From NCBI GenBank assembly GCA_951812925.1, contig OX638369.1, forward strand, positions 56,310,228-56,374,227: a stretch of 64,000 nucleotides of DNA, written 5' to 3'. The stretch's first letter is position 1, and each line of letters starts with the position of its first letter. The notes beneath the pieces were generated by a model, which was given only the letters and a program-made list of their open reading frames with translations, was not told where the DNA came from and did no database searches. The position numbers and the translations under genes are program-made. Below, one piece after another: positions 35,516 to 47,134 of this stretch. Origin of the DNA: Calliopum simillimum. Taxonomy: Eukaryota; Arthropoda; Insecta; Diptera; Lauxaniidae.

Positions 35516-38500
35516 TAGGGCTGTTCAAAAAAAAAATTTTTTTCGAATTTCCAAGATATACTTTGACATCACGATCTACATCATGACAGAATATCCCAAA
35601 AAATTTTTCAGATTTTTAAATTCATATTTAAAGGTGGCTCAAAGCAGAAATATATTTTAATTTTTTTTTTTTTAGCATTAATTATAAAATGTTGTCAAAC
35701 AATTTGAAAAATTTGTTTTAGAGTAACTTAAAACATTCATTTTGTTTGTTTTTTAATGAACTTTAAAATCTACGTAATAATTTTGACAAAAAAAAAATGT
35801 ACACCTCTAAAAAAACGAAAAACTGCTTTAAAAAGGCGAAATTTAACGGTTTTTCAAAGAAAAAAGTCATCGTGCTTTAAACGAAATGAATATTTTTTAA
35901 TTTTTAAGATTTCATTCGAAAGAGCTTTTAAAAACCTTCAAGACAAGACATGTTTACACTTTTTTGGGTCAGCAGGCTCGATGATATAACGTTTGAAACA
36001 TAGTGATGCAGCTCCGTGAAAGGCAAAACGCTTTTTTACTCAAGAGGGAGGCATCTTACGAAAAAAGTGCACATGGCATAAAATGCTTAGAATCATCCAA
36101 GGAACAAGTGTGAATTGTTTTTTTTTTTTTTTTTTTTTTTTTGAAAATTTATTAAAAATGACGTTAAAAAAAAATTTTTTCTAAAAAAAAAAAATAAAAA
36201 AAAAAAAAAATTGCACGAATTCCTTGAACGATTCTAACCATTTTACGCCATGTACACTTTTTTCGTAAAAAGCAGTGACAAAAAAAAATTTTTATCCCCT
36301 CCCCCAGCAGGTTCGATGATGTAACGTTTGAAACATTGTGATGAAGCTTTTTTTTTCAAAACGAGCGGGTCGATTACAGATTTTATCCACTTTTCAGTCG
36401 TTATCAAACTTTTGTAGTGTTATAAAGTCCTAAATAACTTTTGAAAAATGTCTTATCTTGAAAAAAATCTTCTTAAACACTTTTCTAGTGATTTTAATAT
36501 AACTAGTGTACCTAAAACTGGAGAAGTTCTCAAGCGATTTTTATTTCTACACAAAAAAAAAAAGATTTTTATTAAGGAAAGTGCTAAATTAATTGCGGTA
36601 GAAATTATTAATATATGGTCAAATTTAGGCAAAGATATTTTGAAAAACTGTAATGTGCTAATAAAAATCAAAGAGTTATTTTATCAGTGGAAAAATTTGA
36701 ATAAAAACAGTAATAGAAAAACGTCACGGGAAATAGAAAAAAGGCATTCTTTTGCTGATAAACTGTTTTGTGAGTTTGACATTAGTCCGAAAAGACCCGT
36801 AATAAAGAAAAAAATCTATAAATCTAAAGTGAGTGTGGTAAACAATACTAAATCTGTTGATGAAAATGAGTACTTCGAAGAAGACGATTTGAACTTTGAT
36901 GACGTAAATGGCCAAGACAAAAATGAATTTCCCCCTGAAAAAAAGAAGAAAAAAGAAATTTTAGATACTAACTCTTGTGGTGCTCTTGATCGAAACTGCA
37001 ATAGTAATTTAGAAGCGATGCATTTATTATCAACAATCACCAAAAACCCAATTTCTGTTAGTACCATTCGTAGAAAACGAATGAAATCTCGGTCAAAAAC
37101 AGCGTCTGAGATAAGAGAAAGTTTTTATGTAGACGGTGGCTTAGTCATCCATTGGGATGGAAAATTGTTAAAACAAACTAATAAAAATTCATCAAAAAAC
37201 GTGGACAGATTGTCAATAATTTGCACAGTAGGTGACCAAGAAAAATTATTAGAGATTCCTATTATTCCTGATGGTACTGGGAATTTACAGGCAAATGCAG
37301 TTTACAATGTACTTGTTAATTGGAACATCAAAGAGAAAGTTGTTGCTATGTGTTTTGACACGACATTAAGTAATACGGGTAAAAATAAAGGGGCAGCAAC
37401 AATTTTAGAAAATAAGCTCAGTAAGAAATTACTTTGGTTTGCTTGCAGGTAAATTTTTGTCATATTGTCGTTTATTTAATAAAAATATATTTCATACATA
37501 ATATATTTATTATAAAAAAAATTTTGAATTTTTCACCAACAAAATGTTGTTTATTAAGATATATTTTATATTTATATTTACATTTTAAGGACATTTATTA
37601 TTTAATATTATAATAATTTTTCTTTAACAAAAAAAAAAAATGAATTTAGTTTAATAAAAATTAATTAGAAGTAGAATTAATTAGAATTAGAATAGTACAA
37701 TCGATCATTTATTTCGTATAAAGTATACATTATACACATTACAAAATATACAAATTACAATAATTGTATTTCAAAACTATTTTAATTTTACTATCATTCA
37801 ATTATATTCTTTATAAATTTTCATAGACACCACATGTACGAGCTGCCAGTTGCTGCTGTGTTCGATAGTCTCTTTGGAAAGTCAGTAGGGCCAAATATAG
37901 AGTTATTTGTTAAATTTAAAAATATGTGGGATACAATAGACAGCACAAAATATGATTCTGCACTAAACGACAGCAAAATTGGACCACAAATAATTATTAT
38001 TAAAACAAAAATGATTGATTTTATACGTATGCAATTAAGTAATTATCACCCACGAGATGACTATAAAGAGCTATTATTACTGTCCTTAAAAATTTTTGGG
38101 GTTAATTATCAAAATAATAAAAAAATTTGGGCCCCAGGTGCTTGCCATAGAGCTCGGTGGATGGCAAAAATAATTTATACATTTAAAATTTATTTACTCC
38201 GTAATCAAATAGTATTATCAGAATCCGAAATATCATCTGTGCAGAGATTCATTTTATTTATTCTTAAGTTATACTTACAAAAGTGGTACGAGAGTCCTTC
38301 ACCCATTAAAGCACCGATGAATGATTTGAATTTTGCTAAAGATATAATTAAATACGAATCCATAGATTTAGATATATCAAAAGTAGCTCTGAAGAGTTTT
38401 TCAAATCATTTTTGGTATTTGAGCGAAAAATTAAGTAGTTTGGCGTTATTAGATGATAGAGTTTCATCAGTAGAAAAAAGACATATGATAAAAAAATTAA

Positions 38501-39863
38501 CTCAACAAAGTGTCATTAGCCCTCCAAATAAAATTAAATTATCGCGAAATTTTGAAGTTAAAACTGAGAGACTTAGTTACAATTAATTCTAATTATATTT
38601 TTACTGCTTTTAATATTGATTTTAATTTTTTACAACAAGACCCTAAATATTGGAAAAATAACGACTCCTTTAAAAGTGCCGTCTGTAAAATGCAAAAAGT
38701 AAAAGTTGTTAATGATGTTGCAGAAAGATGTGTAGCATTAGCCCAAAAATTTAATTGTAAGATAACAGTAAATGAATTACAAAAACAAGATTTATACCAA
38801 GTTGTTGAGCAAAACAGAAAAAAATTTCCAAAACCATTAATAAAATACTACAAAAAATGATATACTTATTTGGATAAAACCAAATATAATATAATACGTA
38901 TATTTATTTTAATTAAATACTATAAAAAAAATAAAAGAAAAAACGGCCTAAAAGGTTCTACAAAATCTTCAATTGTAAATTTGAATGCCACCTATAAGGT
39001 AAGTATTCAATAAAAGGTGATATGAAACACAATAAATCAGCCTCATCACTATGTATCAAACTTTATATCATCGAGCCTGCGGGGGGGGGATAACAATTTT
39101 TTTTTGTCACTGCTTCTTACGAAAAAAGTGTACATGGTTAGAATCGTTCAAGGAATTCGTGCAATTTTTTTTTTTTTATTTTTTTTTTTAGAAAAAAAAT
39201 TTTTTTTATCGTCATTTTTAATAAATTTTTCAAAAAAAAAAAAAAAAAAAAAAAAAAACAATTCACACTTGTTCCTTGGATGATTCTAAGCATTTTATGC
39301 CATGTGCACTTTTTTCGTAAGATGCCTCCCTCTTGAGTAAAAAAGCGTTTTGCCTTTCACGGAGCTGCATCACTATGTTTCAAACGTTATATCATCGAGC
39401 CTGCTGACCCAAAAAAGTGTAAACATGTCTTGTCTTGAAGGTTTTTAAAAGCTCTTTCGAATGAAATCTTAAAAATTAAAAAATATTCATTTCGTTTAAA
39501 GCACGATGACTTTTTCCTTTGAAAAACCGTTAAATTTCGCCTTTTTAAAGCAGTTTTTCGTTTTTTTAGAGGTGTACATTTTTTTTTTGTCAAAATTACA
39601 ACGTAGGTTTTAAAGTTTATTAAAAAACAAACAAAATGAATGTTTTTAAGTTACTCTAAAACAAATTTTTCAAATTGTTTGACAACATTTTATAATTAAT
39701 GCTAAAAAAAAAAAAAAATTTAAATATATTTCTGCTTTGAGCCACCTTTAAATATGAATTTAAAAATCTGAAAAATTTTTTGGGATATTCTGTCATGATG
39801 TAGATCGTGATGTCAAAGTATATCTTGGAAATTCGAAAAAATTTTTTTTTTTTAACAGCCCTA
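35516..39863 (+). mobile_element. FB2: 4.35-kb hAT-like element with about 0.83-kb inverted termini
   Basis: The element begins TAGGGCTGTT and ends AACAGCCCTA, flanked by a perfect 8-bp duplication CTGTATAT (35508-35515 and 39864-39871), as expected for the hAT superfamily. The terminal inverted repeats extend about 830 bp (35516-36349 and 39038-39863) and look almost identical, far longer than usual hAT ends. Each arm contains the core module plus an internal inverted sub-repeat. The 2.7-kb centre encodes a transposase-like gene. The insertion hit the last bases of the Tc1-like palindrome. Confidence 0.85.
36448..38860 (+). pseudogene. transposase-like gene of FB2, two exons, late frameshift
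   Basis: Exon 1 runs from ATG 36448 to 37448. An intron of 378 bp (37449-37826) has a good donor (CAG then GTAAAT) and acceptor (TTTTCATAG) and joins LLWFACR to HHMYEL in frame. The predicted product is about 680 residues. Visible motifs are HWDGK (235-239), CFDTTLSNTG (302-311), ACRHH (about 332-336) and GACHRARWMAK (from 438), consistent with an RNase H-like transposase in which acidic residues sit in the first two motifs. The acidic lysine-rich stretch near residue 160 may be a linker with a nuclear signal. A single-base shift near 38566 moves the C-terminus (NDVAERCVALAQ and following) to another frame. I do not recognise the exact family; the 8-bp duplication favours a divergent hAT. Confidence 0.75.
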
Positions 39864-39871
39864 CTGTATAT

Positions 39872-41398
39872 AGATATAAATAGATCAATTTGGATATATG
39901 TGTCTACCACGTACTCGGCAGACTTGAGCTGGAACGTTATGAAGTTTCAAAAACTAAGTATTATATTATGAACAAATAGTTGATAAAGTTTCAGAAAAGT
40001 CAATACCATTCTACATTCCTCGAATTCACCTAAGTTCTGCACGTCAAGTATCTCTAGCATCTTTTCAAAACAAATGGCCTTTTCACAGTTAACATCTTTA
40101 TGTAGCCTCAATTGAGATTATATGGTATGGTTGGTAGCTATTAAAATTTTGCGATTTGAGATCGTATAACGTCTTTAAATTTTTAATTACTCAAGAACTT
40201 GAAAACTTAGTGAAAATCATAATTGAAGTTTCTGATAGATCGTTGGTAGTCATATTAATATTTTATGTTTGATACAATCAATGAAGCTGGCCAATAAAAA
40301 TGTTGAATTAATAAAGTTGATGCAAAAGAAAACTTTTTTTTTTTTCGGAGTGGGAAAAAATGCGGAAGTTTATTTGCATCTGTAAAAATATCGTGCAATA
40401 TACATACAAACTTTCAATTCTACGGATGTAGTTGATCAAAATTAACAAAGTAAGAGAAAAATTGATTTTTCACCATTCCATTAAGAGTTGCGTTTTTTTT
40501 ATTAGTCTGATCTCATATGGAATTGTTTCGTTCTGCCAGATAAATTCTTTACCTCCACATAAGCAGAGCTGTAAAAAGGTGCACTTAGCGTTATATGTTT
40601 CTTTTAAAATAATCTGAATAAATTTTTTTCAAAAGTCCATATACTACGTATTTGCACTACTTACTTAATTTGTACAAAAAAAAATGTACGGAAAATTTTA
40701 TTAGGGGTCACCAAAGGCGAGAAATGCTTTGAAATTAAGAATAATGAGTAAAAGAGTACTCAATATCAATTTTTATTTTCTAAACACAAATTAAATAAAG
40801 TTATATATAATTGAATACATGTTATACATATTTATTAATAAGGTATGACATGCTCTTTAGATACCTTTCTAAAGTGCCTCTTTATTGTTGCCTAAAACGT
40901 TTTACAAACTTGATTCTCGAGATCTGAGGAAGACAAAGTCAAATGAATTGCATCTGGAAGAAGAGATGGCCATAAATTTTTAAATTTTATTTGATTTGAA
41001 TTATACCTACAATTAATTTAAAAAAAGTTTCTAAATTTTTATAGGTCAAGCGTCCCGTTCACAATGTAGGCTGAATTTACCTTTACTTTGTTTTTTATCC
41101 ATATTTTATATTTATGCTGTGTATTTTGTTTTTTTTTATAGTTTCTCTTGAAAAGTTAAGCACAATCTACAAGTCAATGACTTAGATAGAAAAAAATTAT
41201 TTCAAAACCAAATAACAAAAATTTTAATTTGTTTTCGTTACTTTTCAAATTTATCTGTGCCTACAAACTGATATTGAACTAGCCCTTACTGCATCCCTTT
41301 AACTAGTCTCGAGCTTTCCCGATTGAACTTAAAAATGTAAAAATAAGTAACACAAAAAAATTAAATTGTAATCAAAAATTTCTTTTTTATTCTAAAGA
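39872..41398. other. no recognised gene
   Basis: AT-rich sequence with no clear coding, terminal repeats or arrays. Confidence 0.4.
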
Positions 41399-41399
41399 T

Positions 41400-41650
41400 C
41401 AATAAATGGCATTAACATTTGAAAATGATTTCGGGCATATAGACACAGCGGCTGTTCTTGACGGATCGCATTCTGGACTTGCAATTTTGGGCAACTTTTT
41501 CGAGCACTGCTGGCCGTATGTCACGAATAACACGAACGATCTTGGCCTCCAAGGGGTCAATTGTTGCTGGTTTGTCAGCATTAGCCAGTGAGTTCTCGTA
41601 GCCCCACAGGAAATAATCGAAAGGTGTCATATCTTGAAATCAACTTAAAT
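41400..41650 (-). pseudogene. mariner-like transposase C-terminal fragment
   Basis: The minus strand reads TPFDYFLWGYENSLANADKP, then an IRDIRP and LEKVAQN segment, ending MPEIIFKC. This parallels the C-terminus of the element at 1037-2348 (TPLDYFLWGYVKSL, ending MPEIIFKH). Only the last 75 or so residues remain. A motif near 41768-41790 (AAAAAAAACCCTTTAG) resembles that element's terminal repeat and may be its far end. Confidence 0.75.
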
Positions 41651-42054
41651 TTGTTCCAACGTGAGTCTGTTCATGATGACTTGCCAAAGTATTCTGAGCC
41701 AAAAAAAAAAAGTAAAAATGTGCATAAAAATTTGATTTTTTGTGTAATTTTTTTAAGTTTCAATTTCTATTGGGCTTAAAAAAAACCCTTTAGAAACCGT
41801 GAACAACACGGTAATAAATTTCGGTTTAATTTTTCAACTAAAAAGTTGGTATGTTTATCCAACTCAATTTGGTTAGATTTGTCAACTTAAAAATTAAAAT
41901 TTATATCAACTCTGGGTTTATTTTCTTAATTTAAAATGTTGAAGGTTGATATATCATATTAAAAAAGTTAAATATTTAAGTCCACAAAAAAAAAAAAAAA
42001 AAAAAACTGACGACATTGTGAATAACTTTCAAGCATGCTACGTGGGCAGCTATT

Positions 42055-42770
42055 TATACTTCTGGCCTAGGCAACACTAATGTCAATAGCTAAAATCTGG
42101 CAACATCATAATAAAGTTTGATAATTTTTAGCATAAATGTACTCACAACGTTTTGATGTACAAGTGCTATTTGTTTTGTTAACAGTGAGTTAAGAAAATT
42201 AATTTTTCCATTGATAATTTAAGCGATTGATAAATTATGGGGTTTCCAACGAGAACAAACGTTTTTTACAACTAAGTGTTCATGCAAAATCGTATGTGTT
42301 AAAGTGGAACTTATGCCCAAGAATGCCTCTATCTCACGGTATGTCACATGACGATCTTGCATTATCAGTTCACGCACGGCATCAATGTTCTCTGGCACAA
42401 CGGCCGTTTTTGGACGACCTTCAAGGAATTCGTCTTTGAGAGAGCGTCGGCCACGATTGAATTCATTAAACCAGTTTTTCACAGTGCTATAGGATGGTGC
42501 TTCATCGCCATACAAAGATTTAAGCTCATCGATGCATTCTTGTCGTGATAATCCACGTCGAAAGTTGTGAAAAATTATCGCACGAAAATGTTCACGAGTT
42601 AATTCCATTTTTTTACCAAATTGATTTTTTCAAGTCACTGTAAACAACACAAATGATGGTCGTACGTCAAAACGTTGTGAGTACGTTTATGCTAAAAAAT
42701 GTCAAACTTTATTATGGTGTTGCCAGATTTTAGCTGTTGACATTAGTGTTGCCTAGGCCAGAAATATATA
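42055..42770 (-). mobile_element. internally deleted mariner with about 150-bp terminal repeats
   Basis: The ends are inverted copies starting near TTCTGGCCTAGGCAACAC and extending about 150 bp on each side (42055-42205 and 42612-42770). That is long for a mariner, where 20-40 bp is common. TA dinucleotides flank both ends. The transposase is limited to its N-terminal half. Confidence 0.8.
42219..42608 (-). pseudogene. mariner transposase N-terminal half
   Basis: ATG at 42608 on the minus strand, directly inside the terminal repeat. The 129 residues cover the paired helix-turn-helix DNA-binding region: MELTREHFRAIIFHNFRRG, an ECIDEL and WFNEFNRGR segment, EGRPKT, then DRHVTYREIEAFLGIS and HNLSIA. 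The catalytic domain is missing entirely and the frame stops right after the point where it should begin. It could bind terminal repeats in principle, but that is inference. Confidence 0.82.
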
Positions 42771-43682
42771 CAGCAGCCTACATATTTATTTCTAATGAAA
42801 TCCCAGCCAATTTATAGTATGTCATTACTTTTGCCTTTACGTAGACTTCCACTACTATTGAAATAAACGATGTATTTAGTACACTGTTGTAAAAAGTCAT
42901 AAAACGCGTAGAACACAAGAAAAAAACGATTTTTTTTTTTTTTTGAATTTTTGGTTCCGACAAACAAGAGTGGAGCCTTGGATGTAACCAAATTTGTTCA
43001 CTAAAATGTCGCAAAAAGCCATGAAACGCGAAGAAAACGAGAAAAAACGAAGAATTTTTTTAAAAATGTGACTTATTTGAATATTCAGTGGAGATAGGAC
43101 AGTAGCGCTCTAGAAAAAATAACTGTTTGGAGATAGGATTTTTCTTACTTTTCGAATATTTTGATATTTTAGTGGTATTTTGACAGCACTAAGTTTTCCA
43201 CACGGTAAAGAGAAGCCCACAATGATGCCATAAATGCAAAAATTTCAAAATCGCAAAAAGTGGAGATAGAACTATAGCGCTCTAAGGTATCGATATGTTC
43301 GATCTTAAGCATAGACTGGTTGCGAATCGCAGCAACTTGAAATTGCAGCAAAAGTTCAAATTTTTAAATATTTTGCCGAAGAACAAATTGAAGCAATCGG
43401 CAAGCTAAAATTTAACGTTCCAAGCAAATCCGAATGAAGATGTGTTCGTGTGCATAAATATCCAAAATCAACTGCGGAATGTTGAAAAAAATCAACAAAT
43501 AAGTCGAATTACTTAAAAATTTGCTTGGTCTTCTCAAAATTTTGTGCGAACAAAAGAGTGTCAACTCAAAAAAAAACATATTGCCCATTATTGTACGCTA
43601 AAAAAGTTGATTTTCATATCAAATCCAATTTTCACACCTAAAATTTCATGTAAAGTTGAAAATTTAAACAGAAATTTTGTAA
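42771..43682. other. no recognised gene
   Basis: AT-rich, with two loosely similar segments (AAAACGCGTAGAACACAAGA and AAACGCGAAGAAAACGAGA) at 42900 and 43024 suggesting an old tandem duplication. No coding. Confidence 0.4.
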
Positions 43683-43690
43683 CCCTGTAG

Positions 43691-46600
43691 CAAGGGCGTA
43701 CGCAGGATTTCATCTTGGGGGGGGGGGGGCCAAACTCAAATTTTGCGAACCTTTTTTTTTTTTTTTTGAGAAATTTCAATGTAAGAGCTGTATATTTTTA
43801 AATAAAAGTTCATAATAACTTATGAAGGTAATTAGATAACTTTCTAAATAAAAATTTGCTTAATTATGTTATCTTTTAAATGCATATCACATTTCTAAAC
43901 TAATTTGCCTCCAAAAAACGCATTAATTTGTTTTTTCCGAGGAACCGTTCTATATAATCGACCCTTTCGATTTTTGAGGTTATAGCTCTAATTTTATAAA
44001 AAAAAATATTTCGAGAAACCCAATTTTGGTCGAATTTTTTTATACACTATTTTAAAGAAAAATTTTTACGCTTCTTTTAAATGTATCAATAACTAAAATC
44101 CTATTCAAATTGGCTGAGTTAAAGTTAAAAGTTAAAACTGAGCGAAAAGTTCATTATCATAGCAATTTTTTACAATTTTGCAATATTTTTTGTAGTTTTA
44201 TTCATAAGTGTATTTAATTTTAAATATTGTAAGCCCAAATTTACTAAAATCAGATCATATTTTGAAAAGTTATACAGTGAAGTAAGACCATTTTGATTTT
44301 TTATGTGAATTTTTTTAGAGTTTTTGGTAATTTTTTTTTTCTTTTTCTTTGACCAATTTTTGAAAAGTTAAAAAAGGTCTGAAAAAATTTATAAAATACT
44401 TTGAACGATTTTAAGCATTTTAAGCCTTATACATTTTATTCGTAAGAGCCTTCCTTTTTAGTAAACGAATGCTTTTCCGACCACGTAATTGAAAAATATA
44501 AAAGAACTGCTTTTTGAATCGGATATTATCTATACTACCTGGACAAAAAAATTTTGAATTTTTTAACGCAGTATTTTTTGCAAAAACATAGTCTTTAGTT
44601 TTAAGCAGCTTTGGGTATCCCTTCTGAGAAGAAAAAAAAGTTACGAGCAAAAAACATTTTTTTGTACCTGTTTATTTTTTCGATAAAAAAAGGAATAGTC
44701 CTACTTCAGTGAAATCTTATAGGCGAGGAGCCGGCAATACTAAAAGTGCCGTCATCGCGGATTCTGAAATTTTTAATGCAAAATGTTAGTTTACACTAAG
44801 ACAAATAAGAAAAGCTTGGTCAGCATGGCTATAGCCTGCCAAAAATATTTTTAAATGATTTTTGAATTATTAAATTTTCGGAATGTTTTACCGTCATCGC
44901 GGATTTTGATCAATCTTAATATTAATCGGTGATAAATTTTATAACCATTCAGAAAAAATCCGGCCGACCAAATTTTTTTTGCCCAAAATGACCGACAGAC
45001 CTATTTTAATGGTGCGACAGTGGGTACTTCCGGCAGTTTCTAAGCTCGCATACCAAGATATTTTTAAATTTGACATTAAAACACTTCAAATTAAAAAAAA
45101 AACAAATTTCCGTGATAACACTGTAGATAGAAGCTTTATTCATACCTTTATTTTGTTTTTTATTCAATATTACAATATTTTTCAAACTCCATGCAAGTAG
45201 GTACATTTATTCGAGTAATTTGATTATTGCTGCAACATTGTTCCACTGGATTTTTTTGGTCTTTCTGAACTTTTGTACGTCACGAGCTTCAAGTAATTTG
45301 ACAGCCACATTTGTAGTATGCTTCTGAAAATTGTCTACTTACAAATTGATATACAAAAACAGTAATAAAGAATGGACAAATCGTAGCAATGGTAAAATTT
45401 TTGGGCTAAAAGTCATTTGATTTTTTTTCTATTTTAAAGACGGTTATAAAAAAAATATCCAAAAATGTACTACACTTCATGATTCTTTCTTCTAGAACGC
45501 ACCTTTGACTGTTGACAGACAAAATATCATAACGATTGAGCTACTTTTGACGAAATGATAACATATATCATGAATGAAGCCCAAAATTACTAAATAATTG
45601 GGACTGTTTTTTCAAATATCATAATCCCCAAACAGCGAATTTGGGGTAATAGAGGCTGTTACATAATATTGTTTATATGTATGGCTATTTAAAAAAAAAA
45701 TATGAAGAAAAAAAAAACTGATGCAATTGGAAATTTTTCAAGTCAAAAATTTTTTAATTTTTTTTTTTTTCAAATGACGATATAAAAATTATATTTTGAA
45801 ATATACCCTGCACATCCGCGCGATATAAGGCAAAAAACTTTTTTCTATAGGATTTTGATGGGAGGTATCTCATTTTCTTCAGGAACTTACGCTGATGTCA
45901 AATTTGAATTTTTGAAATCCCAACGACAGTTTTTTTTTTAAGTCGGGCAAAGTGATTTTTTAGTACAAAATTTTTGACCATTTTTTTTTAAAGACCAAAA
46001 TTTTGAAAACAGAGGCGTAAGAAAAAAATTTAAGCCGCAAACTTTATTCTACAGATTTTTCCCTATCATTTGATATTAAGAACATAAAAATGTAACTGCC
46101 GTAGAAAAAGTTATAATCTTTTGAAAATAAGAGTGTTTTTTTGGTAGGTTGCACACTAAAATCTATATATGCCAGGTAGAAAAAAATTAAATCGAACGGT
46201 TGTGAACTAAAAAAGGTGTCAAATTACTCCTGAGCACTTACTAAATAAGACAAAAAAGTTTTGAAAAAAAGTTCATCGACTACTGTTTGAAAAAGGTCGA
46301 AAAACGGTACGGTAACTATACGTGACAAAGCAGTTCTGGGACCAGATTCAAATTCACCACTAATAAAATTATCGAAAATTACTATTTTTGTTTTGTTCTG
46401 TTGTGCTTTTTAACAAATGTACCGTTTTTCGACCTTTTTCAAACAGTAGTAGATGAACTTTTTTTCAAAACTTTTTTGTCTTATTTAGTAAGTGCTCAGG
46501 AGTAATTTGACACCTTTTTTTAGTTCACAACAGTTCGATTTCAATTTTTTCCTACCTGGCATATATAGATTTTAGTGTGCAAACTACCAAAAAAACACTC

Positions 46601-47126
46601 TCATTTTCAAAAGGTTATAACTTTTTTTACGGCAGTTACATTTTTATGTTCTTAATATCAAATGATAGGGAAAAATCTGTAGAATAAAGTTTGCGGCTTA
46701 CATATTTTTCTTACGCCTCTGTTTTCAAAATTTTGGTTTTAAAAAAAAAATGGTCAAAAATTTTGTACTGAAAAATTACTTAACCCGACTTAAAAAAAAA
46801 ACTGTCGTTGGGATTTTAAAAATTCTTTCAAATTTGACATCAGCGTAAGTTCCTGAAGAAAATGAGATACCTCTCATCAAAATCCTATAGAAAACGCATT
46901 TCGCGCGGACGTGCCCTGTATCATATTTTTTTCTTTTAGACGAACCTCTTAGCTACAAACATACCAAAAATTACGAAGATCGGACGTTTTTTCGCAAAGT
47001 TATCACATTTTCCGTGAAAATTGACATGCGACAATAGCGCAAAATCGAGTTTGTAGACGAATTTTAAAAAATTCCCCACGACGAAAGAACTGCTGCCCCC
47101 CCTGCCACCCCTTGCGTACGCCCTTG
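43691..47126. mobile_element. FB3: 3.4-kb hAT-type non-autonomous element
   Basis: The ends are a 14-bp perfect inverted repeat CAAGGGCGTACGCA, followed by G-rich sequence on both sides, with a perfect 8-bp flanking duplication CCCTGTAG (43683-43690 and 47127-47134). No transposase frame is present. The inside holds the core module (44409-44665), which aligns with the right arm of FB1 at 24805-25065, and a large palindrome at 45790-46935. Confidence 0.88.
45790..46935. repeat. long palindrome inside FB3, about 515-bp arms
   Basis: The left arm (about 45790-46310) and right arm (about 46419-46935) are closely similar inverted copies; landmarks include AGGCGTAAGAAAAA, ATTTGATATTAAGAACATAA, CTATATATGCCAGGTAG and AAGGTCGAAAAACGGTAC. 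The loop is 108 bp. It could form a long hairpin RNA if transcribed. Confidence 0.88.
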
Positions 47127-47134
47127 CCCTGTAG

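Noticed and set aside
35756..35989. Lysine-rich open frame in the FB2 arms (mirrored at 39387-39593)
   Set aside because: It lies entirely in the terminal inverted repeat, is AAA-rich and has no domain.
45790..46935. Assembly artefact producing the palindrome
   Set aside because: The arms differ at many positions and lie within an element with a clean 8-bp duplication, so a simple assembly fold-over is unlikely, though not excluded.
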